NCBI RefSeq assembly: GCF_964204645.1
Contig: NC_134034.1
Coordinates: 9,977,414 to 10,041,413 of the forward strand
Source: Tubulanus polymorphus
Lineage: Eukaryota; Nemertea; Palaeonemertea; Tubulaniformes; Tubulanidae
Reading direction: 5' to 3'
DNA length: 64,000 nucleotides
Shown piece by piece: positions 1-13,058 of this stretch. The notes below the pieces were generated by a model, which made no database searches, had not been told where the DNA came from, and worked only from the letters and a program-made list of their open reading frames with translations. How positions within the stretch are numbered: the first letter of the stretch is position 1; every line of letters starts with the position of its first letter. The position numbers were made by a program, and so were the translations under genes.

Positions 1-461
1 CAGAGATATTTCTATAGATCAATATCTGAATGGGACCCGTGTGCCCGGTCTATATGCTGGATGTATACAGAGGTGACGTCGCGTGTGTATTCGGCGTAAC
101 GTTCCACAAACTTCAGTAAACCCATTCACAATAAGAGACAAACAGCGCGGCTGCCTATTGGTCAATATTGAAATACGCCACCAGTCGACAGTAAGTAGAA
201 TCGCCAGGCCAGTCATTCGTCTCTTGATCTTCACACTGTGCTGACAGGATTTCGAATATGGCGTTCATCCCGGCTATCATCCTCGCGATTACGCTGCGCT
301 CTACAAGCTGGTTCCTTCATGAGGAACGACGTCTATATGTTTTACGTGTTACTGTTTGTCTTCGCACTGTCCTGTACTGTTCTGTGTTTATTAATCCGTT
401 CTTTTTTCAGGTTCTCACCCGTTATATTTTTCAGGGCCGATTTCTCTGTCGATTTTCAATG
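1..461. other. Non-coding flank, nothing recognised
   Basis: Short overlapping open frames exist here, but none has a recognisable domain, a convincing start or supporting splice signals. I see only unique-looking sequence leading into the fold-back element that begins near 462. Confidence 0.5.
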
Positions 462-1300
462 TTCTATGGAACAAAACTAATGTCCGAAAGCGTCGGCTCA
501 TTCGCCGGTCATGTGCAGAGGATGTCAGAAAAAGAGTCGGTCAGGAAATGCTGCCCTCTGCACGCCCTCACACAGAACACGAAAACCAGGACAACTGCTT
601 CACGTTAATCATCTAACTGCAGGGTGTGCTTGGCGACGTTAATGACGGGCAGATCTGTCGGATTGTTCGAGTTAAAAATGGAGTGGTTATACTGGACTGT
701 CACGCCACTGATATTCATTGCGTCCTTGTGACCACCTCGGATGAGGGATGGAGTCTACTGTCTCGCCTTTGATTTCTGGTATTCATTGAGTCGGGTGAGG
801 GATTGAGTCTACTACTATCTCGCCTTTGATGTCTAGTATTCATTGTGTCCTTGTGACCACCTCGGACAGGGATTAATTTTCCTGTCTGCCGTTGAGTGCT
901 AGATTTCATTGTGTCCTAGTGACCACCTCGGATAGGGATGAAGTCTCTTGTCTGCTTGTGAGTGCTAGGTTTCATTGTGTCCTCGTGACCACCTCGGGCA
1001 GGGATGAAGTCTCTTGTCACGCCTTTGAGTGCTAGTTGAGATCCTGAATCTCAATTCGGGCAATCTGGTTGTACTGCGCTATTTTTCTCTTGACCAATTT
1101 TACAGGTTTGTCAGTTACTAACGTCGCCCAGTACATCCTGTGGTTAGATGATGAACATGAGGCGTTGTCATTCAGGTTTTCACGTTCTGTGTGAGGGCGT
1201 GTAGAGGGCATCGAAATCCTGGCTGACTCTTTTTCTGGTATCCTCTGCACATGACCGTCGCCGGGAAGCCGACGCTTTTGGAAATTAGTTTTGTTCCGTA
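462..1300. mobile_element. Fold-back element with about 240-bp inverted arms
   Basis: The left arm (about 462-702) and the right arm (about 1057-1300) are inverted copies at roughly 75-80% identity by eye. Both carry the same landmarks in mirrored order: a GGAACAAAACTAAT-type end, AAGCGTCGGCT, GGTCATGTGCAGAGGAT, CACGCCCTCACACAGAAC and GGCGACGTTA. The centre is filled by 63-66-bp direct repeats. Long inverted arms around a minisatellite core are typical of non-autonomous fold-back DNA transposons. No transposase is encoded, and the short open frames on either strand are by-products of the arms. The outer ends and any target duplication are not resolved. Confidence 0.7.
715..1030. repeat. 63-66-bp direct repeat, about five units
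   Basis: The phrase GTGTCCTTGTGACCACCTCG recurs at about 66-bp spacing, with substitutions, between the arms of the fold-back element. One early unit is more degenerate. No open frame is maintained through the array. Confidence 0.75.
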
Positions 1301-4300
1301 CCAGGTTTTCATATCTGTTCTTTTTTTCATTTCAGGACTCCCCCAGAAGACGCCCTAAGAGGACAGAAGATGACGATACTGAACTCGGCAATCTTGAGAA
1401 AGTTAAGTTGATACACGTGTAAATTACAAATAATCAAAGAATTGTGTGACTACAAAATGTCGTTCTTTAACTCATTCCAGCTAAACTTGGATTTGGAAAG
1501 GCCCAGAGATACATTAGCCATCTAGATCCTACCGACCAGAAGTGACCACGGAAGACTCCAGCTTAAATTAAATTCATCAACAAAACACCAAGAGACCTTT
1601 CGAAACTGAACCTGGCAGTCTTGATAAAAAGCTAAGTTAATTTTTCATTTCTGAGTTAGCATCAAGGGCAGGATGCGTATGGCATTTGAGAGAACAGATG
1701 CGCTGGTGAAGTTCGGCATCTCAATTTTACTATAATTGAAGATTGAAGCTCTATGACCGGTATAATGGTTATTAGTGAATTAAAATCTAAGACAATCACT
1801 GCTCTAATCTAACTCGTTAGGTCCCATATGAATATTCTTGGCTGAGTATTGAAATGTGTAAATAGGTCAGTTATTAATCAACAGATTTTTCTTAAGTATA
1901 CGTACAATTAAGTATCTTAGGTAGCATCAAATACTTCTCTAGTGTAGATATTTCATGCCTCAACAATGAAAATATAGATAGGAAAATTTTCTAATTGACC
2001 TATCACACTTGGATATTAACAATAATTCAAATAAAGTTGGATCCGAAATCATTGGTAGATATTTCAGGGCCTGCTAAATATACACGCAGGCAAAGATAAA
2101 CTAGTTATACATATATTATTTATCAATTAAACTTTTTCGTCGTTTAATAGATTATTTTAGCGAATGATATATTAATACATTTATAAAGATTGAGGCAATA
2201 CTTTACATCACGTGTTGTGTGCTGTTTGACCATTTTCATTAATGAATTTCTCGGCGGATATCGGCTAGTGTCTAGGGCAATATCGAGATCTGGGTATTAC
2301 ATTTGGGGAAGTAGACTAAGGGTATAGTTGCTATATGTGATTTTAGAAACCATGATTTGGTCTCTACACCTTGACGAATGTGGGATAAACCAAAGCTTTA
2401 ATTGATTCATTTCCTGTTAGTCATGTTTGGATGAAGCATAAGGATTATTGTTTAATCAATGATTAGAATATACCTAGAACAAATTAGGACAATATTAGCC
2501 AATTACTTAAACATCTAGTGAATTCAATATCTGATGTAAGATTACAAATTGTTTTCATAGATATTATCAAACTGATAATCGAAATATAGCTGATAGATAA
2601 TCTAAGTGAATCCATCACATCCAACTATTAGTTGAATACATAATATATCTATTCGCCAAAATCAGTTTAAGGCAGATTTACCTTCGATCCAATAATCGAG
2701 ATCAACAAATCTGCATATCGGACACACTGTCGTGAATTTTGATGGGTGAATATTCCAATATTCATTGTGTATTTAGATTGAGAACCTTATTCTGACAGGA
2801 AATCCTCAACTTAAGTCTTTCTCCTCTAGCTAATATCTCTCCTTAACTAATCTATTCTTCAAACTATTATAGTATCATTTCACCAAGCACCGCACTATGG
2901 ACGTCCTGCCGATAAAAGGTTTTCAGTCGTCGTACACAGTGTACTGTAAAAAGGAAACATAGAAATGTGACTTAGGCAATTTCTAATTAAAACGATGATG
3001 TAATGATGGATTCAAATAATGATAAATTCAAATAAGAAGTCAAAATAATGATTCGTTTTAACTTGAATCATGTCTGAAATTCTTTAGCTTAGACTAATTA
3101 ATTCAATATCTTTACGTTAGAAGAGAAATAAAGGAATCTAGCTAAGACAATATATTAATTACATATATACAATGAAGATTGATTCAATATCTTCATAAAA
3201 GAGTTTAAATCCAAACTGGATGAGTTGATTAGATAACTCAATGTGGTCTAATATCGTCAGGAACGAAGATCTATCTCACTGGGCTTCTTATATGAGGACT
3301 GTAATGAACCAGTTAGGTTTTGGTGTCATTCTGGACTCGTCAAGGTTTGAGCAAGGAATCGTAGTTTCTTAAGTCCGTAGAACCACGTTCATATAGGATG
3401 AGTGATTCTGACAGAACACTGCTCGGAAATCAAGCAGAGCCTTGCATCGGGAGCAATATTTAGAATTACTGAAATAGATACGAATGCCATTTATTAGGTA
3501 CAGGTGGGTAGGAAACATTTCTAGATTTTCCAAATCTTTACAAAAGTTTATTAACCGACAATAATGTTAATTCGATAATAGGAATATTGTTTAGCTGACA
3601 ATTAAAATGTAGGGTAATTACTAGGATATAGGTAATCAAATTGCCGAAATAAACTATAGCTAAAACTATAGCTGTATAGCTCAATAATTAATGGATTGTT
3701 TAAATATCTAGAATAAAGATGGATTTAAATGATCTGAAATTCTTCTAGTATAGACATTTCAGACCTCTATATTGTTCGATAATTTGCTATTATTGAAATT
3801 TGCATGTAACGGTCCGCACGGCTGATCTTATATCCAGCCTCATATTCTATTGTCACTAGTCTTAAACAGTGATGTATTAATGCTGCTAAACTACTTTTAA
3901 TTATTGGGGTTTTTAAACCGCAGTGAATTTTGATGAATTTTCCTATACGAAAAACATGGCGGCTAGTAATTCAAATTAACGTGTAAATTATCATCAATGC
4001 TTGTTAGGATCGTCTGCCTCAAAGAATGTTCTTCTTTACTTATTTCAGCTGAATTCTATCCTGGAAATAATGCTCCATGATTGGTAGATGACAACCGAAA
4101 AATTAAAATTAATTTGTGAATTATAATCAATGCTAATTAGGATGGTCTGCCTAAAAGGATGTTCTTTTTTTTCTTAATTCAGCTAAACTCTATCCTGGAA
4201 ATAATGGGCTTCGATTGGCAAACGACAACCAGAAGTAGACGACTACCGATGCCGATGAAAACTACTGCAGACGTCCAGATGAGAAGTTGTGGAGCCAGCA

Positions 4301-4941
4301 GCAGCGAGTTATCGCCCAACGATGGATTTCTTCCACAAATAATGGTGGATTTCTACCAACACTGATTCAGGAGCAGCAGCAGCGGATCCCGTTAACACTC
4401 GAGGAGCAGCATGGACAATAGCGCATCTTATAAACACTGATCCAGGAGCATCAGAGACAATAGTGTATCTTATAAACACTGATTCCGGAGGAGCAAAGAT
4501 ATTAGTTCATCTTATAAACACTGACTCAGCTAATGAACCTAATTAGAACCACTTGAGGAGCAGCTAGTGCCTCTTATAAACATTTTAGGAGCAGTAAGTG
4601 AATCGTATAAAACTAAGGAGCAACTGAGACAATAGTGGACTTCAAAGTATAGTAAAGTACTGATTTATTTTTACACTTCACACTTGTACAAATTGGTCTA
4701 AAATCTTAGTCAGAAATGTAGTTCACGAAATCTACCAGATTACAGTCGACTTAGTGGTGGAACAGAGTATGAATTCTTTAATGAAATTGAAGTTAGGATA
4801 ATTAGGGTTCTGTAGTCTTAGAAGACTACGTTTGAATATTTCAATAAAATCGCATCCAAATACTGCCATTTGTGTATTTAAACATTTACCCGAGATAAAA
4901 CACCAAGAGGATTATGTGTTTTAATCTGAATAAATTTCACC
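1301..4941. other. AT-rich gene-free stretch with degenerate duplications
   Basis: No exon with a domain or matched splice pair was found on either strand. A block of about 95 bp at 3975-4075 is repeated at 4110-4208. Both copies contain a polypyrimidine tract, CAG and the phrase TATCCTGGAAATAATG. A weaker relative lies near 1455-1550. Between about 4350 and 4640 there are degenerate repeats built on CTTATAAACACTGA and GGAGCAGCA. The spurious open frame at 4159-4365 falls in this repeated material. Confidence 0.5.
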
Positions 4942-4947
4942 TTTATT
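4942..4947 (-). other. Candidate poly(A) signal for the LANCL gene
   Basis: The minus strand reads AATAAA here, about 190 nt beyond the LANCL stop codon at 5135. It is the nearest canonical hexamer I noticed downstream of the stop. The exact 3' end cannot be set without transcripts. Confidence 0.4.
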
Positions 4948-5134
4948 CATGTTAGTTTATGATATTATTTACAGCAATCGTACATAAATTTAAAGCAACA
5001 AAATCAATCGGCACATAATTTTATAGATGGCAAAGCTGTTCAGTGTATTAAATAAAATGCAGCAGTTATCACAGGGATATAGGCACTGTTTATAGGCACT
5101 GCGCCATTTACAAAGACGCATCCAAGAAGAAAGC

Positions 5135-8100
5135 TCACGACAATTGAAACGCAGGAAACCGCGCGTTATTCGGGCTCAAAATATCCGCTAGAAAGTAAAT
5201 TGTACCTGCCAAACCTGAAAAAGACAAGCTTACTAACTTAAAAGAGCTATTTTTTGGTTAAATTTGTTTCCTTTATTCATTTTCAGTAAAAGTAAAAGAA
5301 CATTTATTTACTAACCTTCAAATAATGAATAAGGTCGGTCAGGGGTTCTACAATCGTGTTTACCATAATCTAAACACCATTCAGCGAACTACAAAAAATG
5401 TATTGAATTTAATTTCACCTTGTCCGTGTGGGTTCAATTTGTTCCACGGTTGTGTGGGTTTAATCCGACTGTGGATCCAGTTCCACAGTTGTGTGGGTTT
5501 TATTTGACTCTGCATTCAGTTCCACCATTATGTGGGTGTAAATTGACTCTGGTTGCGGCCAGGTTTAATTAGTTCCCAGTAGAATCAATGTACCTACCTG
5601 TATGGCTCTGTAAAGCCAGTTGACGTCACCAGTGAGTTTATATAGGATGAGGAACGTGTAAGCATTACCCCCCGTGCCGTGACATATACCATAACCTTTT
5701 TTCAACAAACCACGCTTCCAAACGACCTCGCCGCACTGTTTTAATTTCGACAAATATGTGTCATCTTTAAATGTCTGCAAAGCAACAACAGGAGGATATG
5801 AATTTAAAACCAGTTAAAAAGGAAAGGTTTCTTATCTCAAGTTATGATATTTAGGGAAATATTGGCGAGGAACTTCCAAAATACCTTATTTGCATAATTT
5901 ATGCATCTATTTATGCACCATTTTATGCACCATTTTCAAAATTCTTGAGCGGCAATTGAGAATTCCTTTTGCCAAACATGAGAATTGACTAGGTATCACT
6001 AGTGTGATTGAAGCAGGACATAACTTTTGTGGTAACAGATGATTCCATTTGTGGCAAGTGATGATCCACCAGGTGTCGCTCGTGTGCAGTAGGACATCAA
6101 ATATTGTGGTAATAGAGGATTCCTTCAATCCATGGCAAATGATGACCCACCAGGTGTCGCTAGTGTGCAGTAGGATATCAACTACTGCACTGGAAAGTGA
6201 AGATCCACAAGGTGTCGCTAGTAGTTAGTCGATATGAAACTGACTACCGGTATTGGTGGGACAGAACCATATTGACTGCAATTCAGAGCTCAGCGACTTA
6301 CTCACCTTATACGCCATGGCGAACATGAAGGCCCAACCCGGAGCTCCGTGACACCAGTGTACTAACTTATCCCCACTCCGGCTGCCGATGGACGAGGGAA
6401 AATTTCCCGATGGAAACTGAAGCGTTGACAACCAATCGACGGTCGGACGAACAAAACGATCGAGTTGGCTGAGAAATTTCTCATCATTGCACTGAAAATG
6501 ATTATTCTGGTTTAAGGGATAAATTTAGATGAAAATCAACAAAACCTTAAATACGTGAAACCTCTGGATAAAACAACATTATACATTTACGCAAAGATGG
6601 ATCAACTACAAATTAGATCCATATCTAACCCAAATTAAGCGGGTTTTAGACTAACGATCAAATGGCCCATGAAAGGCCCAAAATGCCCCAAAATGAACAA
6701 ACATACATTCAACCATCGATTATTTGCCAGCCTCAGTTTTACGCACTAATTTCTAATCCCTGATTACAAAAATTCAGTTCACTGTCAATTGAAATCAAGC
6801 TAAAAAATCTATAACTTGTATCTCATTTCTGCTGAGCTTAAAATTTGATGCGGGCAGCCACCTGTGTACCCAAGACATAACTTTTTCTGAAATCACGATC
6901 AAGCTAACCATAACAGGCAGTTATAGAAATGGCAGACCTGGCAGTTGTAGAAATGAACTGATTAAAGATTTGCAATTTACAAACAAAATGACATGGCCGA
7001 TTAGGAGAAACAAGGTATCAATTTTTCAACCTTATGTTCCGTTACTTATTACCCATCGAGTCCACAATCAAGAGTTTGACTGGATTTTGCTCATAAAATC
7101 CTTAAAGGGGCCTAATATATACAATGAATAGATAGTAAAGTTAGCGGATACGTACTTGCATGAGTATGTACATGATACCAGAGATCCCGTGAGCTGCTCC
7201 GAGATATTTACTATCGTGCCATTCGTACATCAACGGCGCTTGAGAGTTCTCCGCGTGCGATAATCTACGTCCGGACTCGATTATACGATTAAACACCTGT
7301 TAAAACAAACAAACGTCCGAATATTGGTACATTGTATTAGAATTCACGGGTGGATTTAGGGGGTGTCGTCGGCGGTACGGACCCCTGACGTTCCATTGGG
7401 GTCGCCCTTTTTCAGTTGTTCATTTCTCCGTAATGATCTAACGCCAAGGGGTGGAACTTCACTAATAGCCTATGACGCCCTGCTTTATCAAAAAGATGCC
7501 TTTGTCATTTCATCTGGACCCCTGCCTTCCAAGAAACGCCCCTGGGATTCTCAAAAATCAGAAATTCGCCGACTTCCCTGCTCCCTGTACTGGATTCCCC
7601 AACTTTTTACAGAAAAGAAATTCCCCTGATTTCCAGGTAAGACTGTCCACCCTGCGTTATGTTGTTCTATGATGAGCGCTATTTCTACCCTTCTATTACC
7701 GAAATGGATCAATCATCTAACTATTCTTGCCTTAGTTACCTTTTCAACAATGGACTGATCGACGGCGCCATCCCCTAGATGAAGCCGTACAAACAATAAC
7801 GCGTACAAATAACCGACTCTGCCGAACAACAGCTCGTCGGGAGGGCTGCCCTTACAAACGCTGTCATGGAGACTTATCAATCTGAAATTGACTTAATAAA
7901 TGGGTTTAAGAAGACCACAGTTGCCTATTTCTGAAAAGTGCTATCAGTAACAAATTGAATATTATTTCGGGGAAAAATTTCATTGGAATATAATATAAAA
8001 GAAAATTTTCAAATTAATCAGTAATCTACGTTAAGACCCTCAGCAACATCTTCCATATTTGTGTTCAAATTAATCAGTAATCAACAGTAAGACCCTCAGT

Positions 8101-10298
8101 AACATCTTTCATATTTCTGTTCAAATTAATCAGTAATCAATAGTAAGACCCTCAGTAACATCTTTCATATTTCTGTTCAAATTAATCAGTAATCAACAGT
8201 AAGACCCTCAGTAACATCTTTCATATTTCTGTTCAAATTAATCAGTAATCAACAGTAACACCCTCGGTAACATCTTTCATATTTCTGTTCAAATTAATCA
8301 GTAATCAACAGTAACACCCTCGGTAACATCTTTCATATTTCTGTTCAAATTAATCAGTAATCAACAGTAAGACCCTCAGTAACATTTTTCATATTTCTGT
8401 TCAAATTAATCAGTAATCAACAGTAAGACCCTCAGTAACATTTTTCATATTTCTGTTCAAATTAATCAGTAATCAATAGTACGACCCTCAGTAACATCTT
8501 TCATATTTCTGTTCAAATTAATCAGTAATCAATAGTAAGACCCTCAGTAACATCTTTCATATTTCTGTTCAAATTAATCAGTAATCAACAGTAAGACCCT
8601 CAGTAACATCTTTCATATTTCTGTTCAAATTAATCAGTAATCAACAGTAAGACCCTCAGTAACATCTTTCATATTTCTGTTCAAATTAATCATTAATCAA
8701 CAGTAAGACCCTCAGTAACATCTTTCATATTTCTGTTCAAATTAATCAGTAATCAACAGTAACACCCTCAGTAACATCTTTCATATTTCTGTTCAAATTA
8801 ATCAGTAATCAACAGTAATACCCTCAGTAACATCCTTCATATTATCGTTCTTTGTTATAAAAGATTAACAAATACTAAAAATCAGGAACAGTAGGCAGCT
8901 CTGGAATTTTTTTGGCAATCCATCAATACAGTGTGAAATGGATTTAAAAACAATGGGTTATTCAGATTCGCGCACAGTTTCACTGGCCGTATAAAGACTA
9001 AATCAAGAGAAATATCCCCAAAAATTGATCCCGGACAAAAATAGATTTAGACTTCGATACGTACTGTTGTAAACAATTAAAACTGTCATCTTTTCGTCCG
9101 ATCTCGTTGTAGATGACCGCTCCAAGCGCCAATGGTCCGGCGTCTCCGCATAAAAACGACACGCGTTTCCCTTTCAAATGACGTAGAGGGCGCTTCAGAT
9201 AACTTTCAGCCGATTTCAAATATTGTCCGTTTTCGTCGTCGAGCTTTCGATGCAGGTGATAATAAAGCAGAGCGATGCCTGATAAAGAAATTAGGCCGGG
9301 TTTATTTCAGCGAGTTCCAGGGCCAGTTTTAAACGGTCTGGGGCTGGCTTTAAGGGAACTTAACCATCAACCCCCCACTTCTAATTGTCACACCCATGGT
9401 CTATGACCATTTCTACCCATAGCCAATGTAACAATTTAAGATCAGTCTACAAAATAAAGACCATGTTTGATATAGTGCATTGACGCTTCTCGGGCCGGGT
9501 CCATAGTTGTGACTTAAGACCAAAAGTGGTCTTAAACCTCCAGACCGGTCTTAAGTTGTTAGATTGGCTAAAGAACTAAGTTTGTCTTAGACCGGTCTTA
9601 AGTCTAAGCCCTGTCTATGGAACCGGCCCCTGAATCTGTGACCCTGTTTTTACTAACCAGACATTCCGGTATAGACCGAAAAATCATCGTTGTCCACTTC
9701 TTCGGCTTTCAATCCATGTTCCATGTGCGACAGCAATCTTTGGATTCCTTGTTGAATTTTTTTACGTGAATCCGCCGCCAGCTAGAGGATACAATAGAAC
9801 CAACTATCAGAACAGGATGGCCCACAGGGGGTCGTAGGTTAATGTAAAAATGATTATCCCTGTTAATACAGTGTCTACATACAATGTATATTAGACACTA
9901 GTTAGTTACCTAACGTTGGTGGTAAGCTTTTTATAATCGGATGAGCTTATACCAACTGTGGTTTGTGAAAATATCCGATCGTGAAACTAAACCACAGACC
10001 ACAGGGACTTGTCACAGTTGATAGTGAATGAATAAAACCAATATCATTATCAATGACCAGATCCACTATCCCTGTATAATAAAGAAACTATTATCATACA
10101 GTTGCAGAGATACTGGTACCCCCATCATTGGTCTCATCCATTATCAATCGTGACAAGTCCCTGTGCCACAGACAGGTTACTGACTAATTAGTCCAAAAAC
10201 CTCACCCGCCCATCATCAATCCCAGCGTTTTTCTCTTCTTTGCTTTTTGTTAATTCTGGGAAATGATTCGTAAAATGTCGCCCATCTTTAACATCCAT
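5135..10298 (-). CDS. LANCL1: LanC-like protein, LANCL1/2 type, complete, nine exons
   Basis: Exons, 5' to 3' on the minus strand: 10298-10206, 9781-9658, 9278-9065, 7860-7740, 7296-7156, 6491-6306, 5774-5598, 5388-5316 and 5214-5135. All junctions are GT-AG with agreeing phase, giving 402 residues (human LANCL1 has 399). The ATG at 10298 has an in-frame TAA 15 nt upstream. Zinc-ligand motifs are intact: HWCHGAPG with Cys278 and GYGICHG with Cys324-His325, almost the same positions as in human LANCL1. Other family motifs are FLCGDAGPLA, YLGAAHG, SLFEGLAGTIYFLAD and a C-terminal FPAFQL. The family folds as a double seven-helix barrel that binds zinc and glutathione and is reported to add glutathione to dehydroamino acids in damaged proteins. 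It is cytosolic or membrane-peripheral. Assignment to LANCL1 rather than LANCL2 is uncertain. Introns hold a 56-bp minisatellite, a MITE and CTCF-like repeats. Confidence 0.95.
5405..5550. repeat. Degenerate repeat of about 48 bp in a LANCL intron
   Basis: Three or four loose copies of a unit built on GTGTGGGTT and AGTTCCAC occur in the intron between the LANCL exons at 5388 and 5598. Identity between copies is low. Confidence 0.45.
5980..6235 (-). promoter_or_regulatory. Tandem repeat with CTCF-like cores
   Basis: Three clear cores, CCACCAGGTGTCGCT at 6066 and 6147 and CCACAAGGTGTCGCTA at 6205 (all as read on the plus strand), sit in repeat units also containing GTGTGCAGTAGGACATC and TGGCAAGTGATGATC. 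A decayed fourth copy lies near 5985. The core resembles the conserved bilaterian CTCF motif (CCACNAGGKGGCGCT) with one or two mismatches. The cluster is in the LANCL intron between 5774 and 6306. Binding is inferred only. Confidence 0.4.
8006..8846. repeat. 56-bp minisatellite, about 15 units
   Basis: Units begin TTCAAATTAATCAGTAATCA and continue through AAGACCCTCAGTAACATC to TTTCATATTTCTG. Most copies differ by only one to three bases, such as AAGACC versus AACACC, so the array looks young or homogenised. It lies in the LANCL intron between the exons at 7860 and 9065. No open frame runs through it. Confidence 0.9.
9492..9630. mobile_element. MITE with GGGCCGGGTCCATAG termini
   Basis: The ends GGGCCGGGTCCATAG and CTATGGAACCGGCCCC are imperfect terminal inverted repeats about 139 bp apart. 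Inside are copies of GGTCTTAAGTTGTTAGATTG, a phrase that also builds the 47-bp array at 14577-14745 and the MITE at 42844-42973. It lies in a LANCL intron. Confidence 0.6.
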
Positions 10299-10598
10299 GA
10301 TGATCGTGGTTTATTGTTTAATTTCAAATTTCCTTTCGTTTTGATTTGTATTTGAGTTTGTTATGTCAGGGACATATCGATAAATTGAACGGCCGCAATA
10401 GACTGGTTACCGTTCTCTATCGTGGGACAGGCAACCAGTCTATAGCTCACGGTGTACCCCTAACATTTGGATTCGGCCTAAAAAGTCGATGTGCCAACGC
10501 TAGCGCTCCTCCCGCGGCGGGATTGCAAATTTGGCATCCCTCAGATTCTAACCATGTTCCTTTCTCGGCACTGATTCGAATCTGGTGGCATCGTGAGA

Positions 10599-10632
10599 CC
10601 TTGGAGTAATCATTTGAATGATTACTCCAAGG
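10599..10632. repeat. Perfect palindrome, 16-bp arms
   Basis: CCTTGGAGTAATCATT is followed by TG and its exact reverse complement. The same arm occurs as an inverted pair at 34999-35054, so it is the end of a dispersed element rather than a chance hairpin. Confidence 0.75.
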
Positions 10633-12667
10633 TGGAGACTCGATCAGCCCTAGGCACATCGGATCCGGAATCTCGCGGAGGATAATCGCATGCCCGAACC
10701 ATAGTTTTAGTCAGTAGCTCCGCGATCCTAAGCCCCGACCCGACCCACAGCCACCAGCCACTGTGGAGTATACTAGAGCAACGTGGATGCAACCCCGTCC
10801 TCGGGCTTGGTTTGTAAAGCGCACTAGCTAACGGATAAACGGTCTTCATACACTTTGATTCATGCATAGAATTTCAAACACAGAGAGACAGGGAGAGACC
10901 ATATTTACATTATAGTCAACTACTTTCATCAACACGCCGACATTTGCGCTAAGTAAAATCACTAAGTGTAATTTGATATCACTCTCACGAGCTTACTGCT
11001 AGGTTCATGTCGAAGACAAAGTGAAACTACAGATGAGAAATAACGTGTGGGCGATGCCGACGATCGGCCCTACCAAATAGAAGATTTGTTTCTTTACCTT
11101 CGGGTGGTATAGGTAGTCGAATGAATCCGTGCTAGCGCTGAAGTTAATCGAAAAAGTTCCACAATTCGAATTTTTATATGATATCATTTATAGAAACGAG
11201 ACCACAACGTTTCGTTTATTGACTAACAGCCATCATCAGGTGTGGAATAATTCCACCGTTCCACCATTCGAATTGTGGGACTTCTTCAATTATGTAAACG
11301 ACTATAACGATGAATATCGGTGGAGCCCGAGGCGGTGAGTGGGCGCAGTGTCATGTGAACTAACGATCATTTCATTTCTTACAGCGATATTCGATAATGC
11401 ATCTTTTCCCTTCCTCCGGAGTGTATATATACAACAATATCCCCCATCATTTCGCAAATATTCATAGATTCGAATGCCGATAATAGCGTGCCCTGTAGCG
11501 TGACTGATTTTGCGGGCCGTGCGTACTCAGGTCTTTTGGACGCCTGCCAATGCCCATAGACTGCAGAGGAGCCGTAAACGCTAGCTAACCCGACCAGTTG
11601 GCGCGAGGAGCATTCGTCGTCGAAATAAGTTCATTTTCAATCTTAATGAACTTATAATTTAGGCTCCCGAACCGATACATTATCACAGGGGATCCACCAA
11701 ATATATATGCATTAAATTCATTTTTCTACTCGGACACTTATCATAAATATTTAAGTAAAAGTTCTTTCAAATTTAACTGAAATGTAGAAGAAATTGAACG
11801 CGGAAGACCGATGACTACTAGCGACACCTGGTGGACCTTCGCCTGACATATGAGCCATCCGATTGCCACAGGAGGTCGGAAGTTCCTATTTTCGGCTTCT
11901 TAGTGGATATTACGTACCTGTATACGCGGGAGTGAATACGATGAGCCTAGAGTTTTATTCAATTTCCGAAAAAAATTCACAAAATCGCGGATTTTTGGCG
12001 TTACGTCGTCGTTATCCCGACAGCCCCCGCCCCACCCTCGCTACGAGTCTGAATACATCTTTGGTCTCGCCTTCCCAAAAAGTACTGATAGATAACCATC
12101 ACCGATAGAGGGCAGTTTACTTTTACAGCTGAAATTCCACCATGCCGAGAATTCGATCAAATTAAATAAAATTCAAATCAATCATCCCTATTTCGCGATT
12201 CAAAGAAACGTGATAAGATCACTAAGAGTTTAAATGTATCAAAATCGCCAAATATGAAATGGTATAATAGGCAGTTGAAGCAGATGTAGTTTTTATTGTA
12301 GTGCGCGCCGCTCGGGGGATTGTTTTGTTTGGTTTCGCCGATGAGGCGTTGATAATCTAACATCCTGTAATATTCTCTGCCGCACTGCGGGAAAATCAAA
12401 CGACTTGTGAAAAATCGCACTCACGGTTTTCTTCTCGACGCCGTAATATATCAGACGCTCCTGTTTATACGACATACCGCGTTGAGAATCAACGCAAATA
12501 GATGGATTTCCAAATACCATAATATTTGGTAAAGGTCGCCGATCTGAGGCAGCGCCTTTTACTGAGATGAACAAAATTCACAATTACTTGCTAAATATTT
12601 CCGGAGTATGTTATCCGTTGGCATAGCAATAAAGCTTAGAAAAAGGCTGAAAAATGATAGATACATT

Positions 12668-12779
12668 GGACCCAGTTCCACAGTTCCGTGTTAAGGGTGG
12701 ACTCGGAGTTAACCCATTGAAAATGAACTGATTTTATCTCAGAATTAACTCTAAACTCAAAACTGTGGAACCGGATCCT
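12668..12779. mobile_element. MITE with GGACCCAGTTCCACAG termini
   Basis: The start GGACCCAGTTCCACAG and the end CTGTGGAACCGGATCC are near-complementary, enclosing about 112 bp. The architecture matches the elements at 9492-9630, 22380-22488 and 42844-42973: short elements whose termini read as cost-type GGNCC-AGTT-CAC variants. No coding capacity. Confidence 0.55.
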
Positions 12780-13058
12780 GTTTTTTATTTCCGCTTGGCT
12801 TAAAATCGACTCCTATGTACCCTGTAGGCCCTATATTACTTTTTCTTAAAATCGCGATCAAGCTAATTATAACAGATCCGGTAGCTATAGAAATGAACTG
12901 ATGACACATTTTACAAAATGACTCGGCCGATTAGGAGATAATGTATCATGTTTTCATAGCCAAAAGAAATATTCTTATAGAACATAGAACCACTGATTTT
13001 AGATTTTATATAGTAAAGCGTCGTGACCGTTACTGATCCTTAACAGCCAAATTATTGT

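Larger units (their letters stand above)
10299..13058. other. Intergenic, repeat relics, no supported gene
   Basis: A perfect palindrome (10599-10632), a hairpin motif of the CTGATGA...GAAACGTTG type (minus strand, 11241-11204) and a MITE (12668-12779) lie here. A plus-strand frame at 11117-11335 ends at a good donor (GTGAGT), but its predicted protein matches nothing I know and it overlaps the hairpin motif, so I do not call it an exon. A decayed CTCF-like repeat core occurs near 11820. Confidence 0.5.

Noticed and set aside
258-608. 116-codon plus frame at the left edge
   Set aside because: Its second half is the arm of the fold-back element, and the mirrored frame appears on the minus strand near 1032-1250.
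11117-11335. Exon-like frame with a GTGAGT donor
   Set aside because: No family resemblance or partner exon, and it overlaps a dispersed hairpin motif on the opposite strand.
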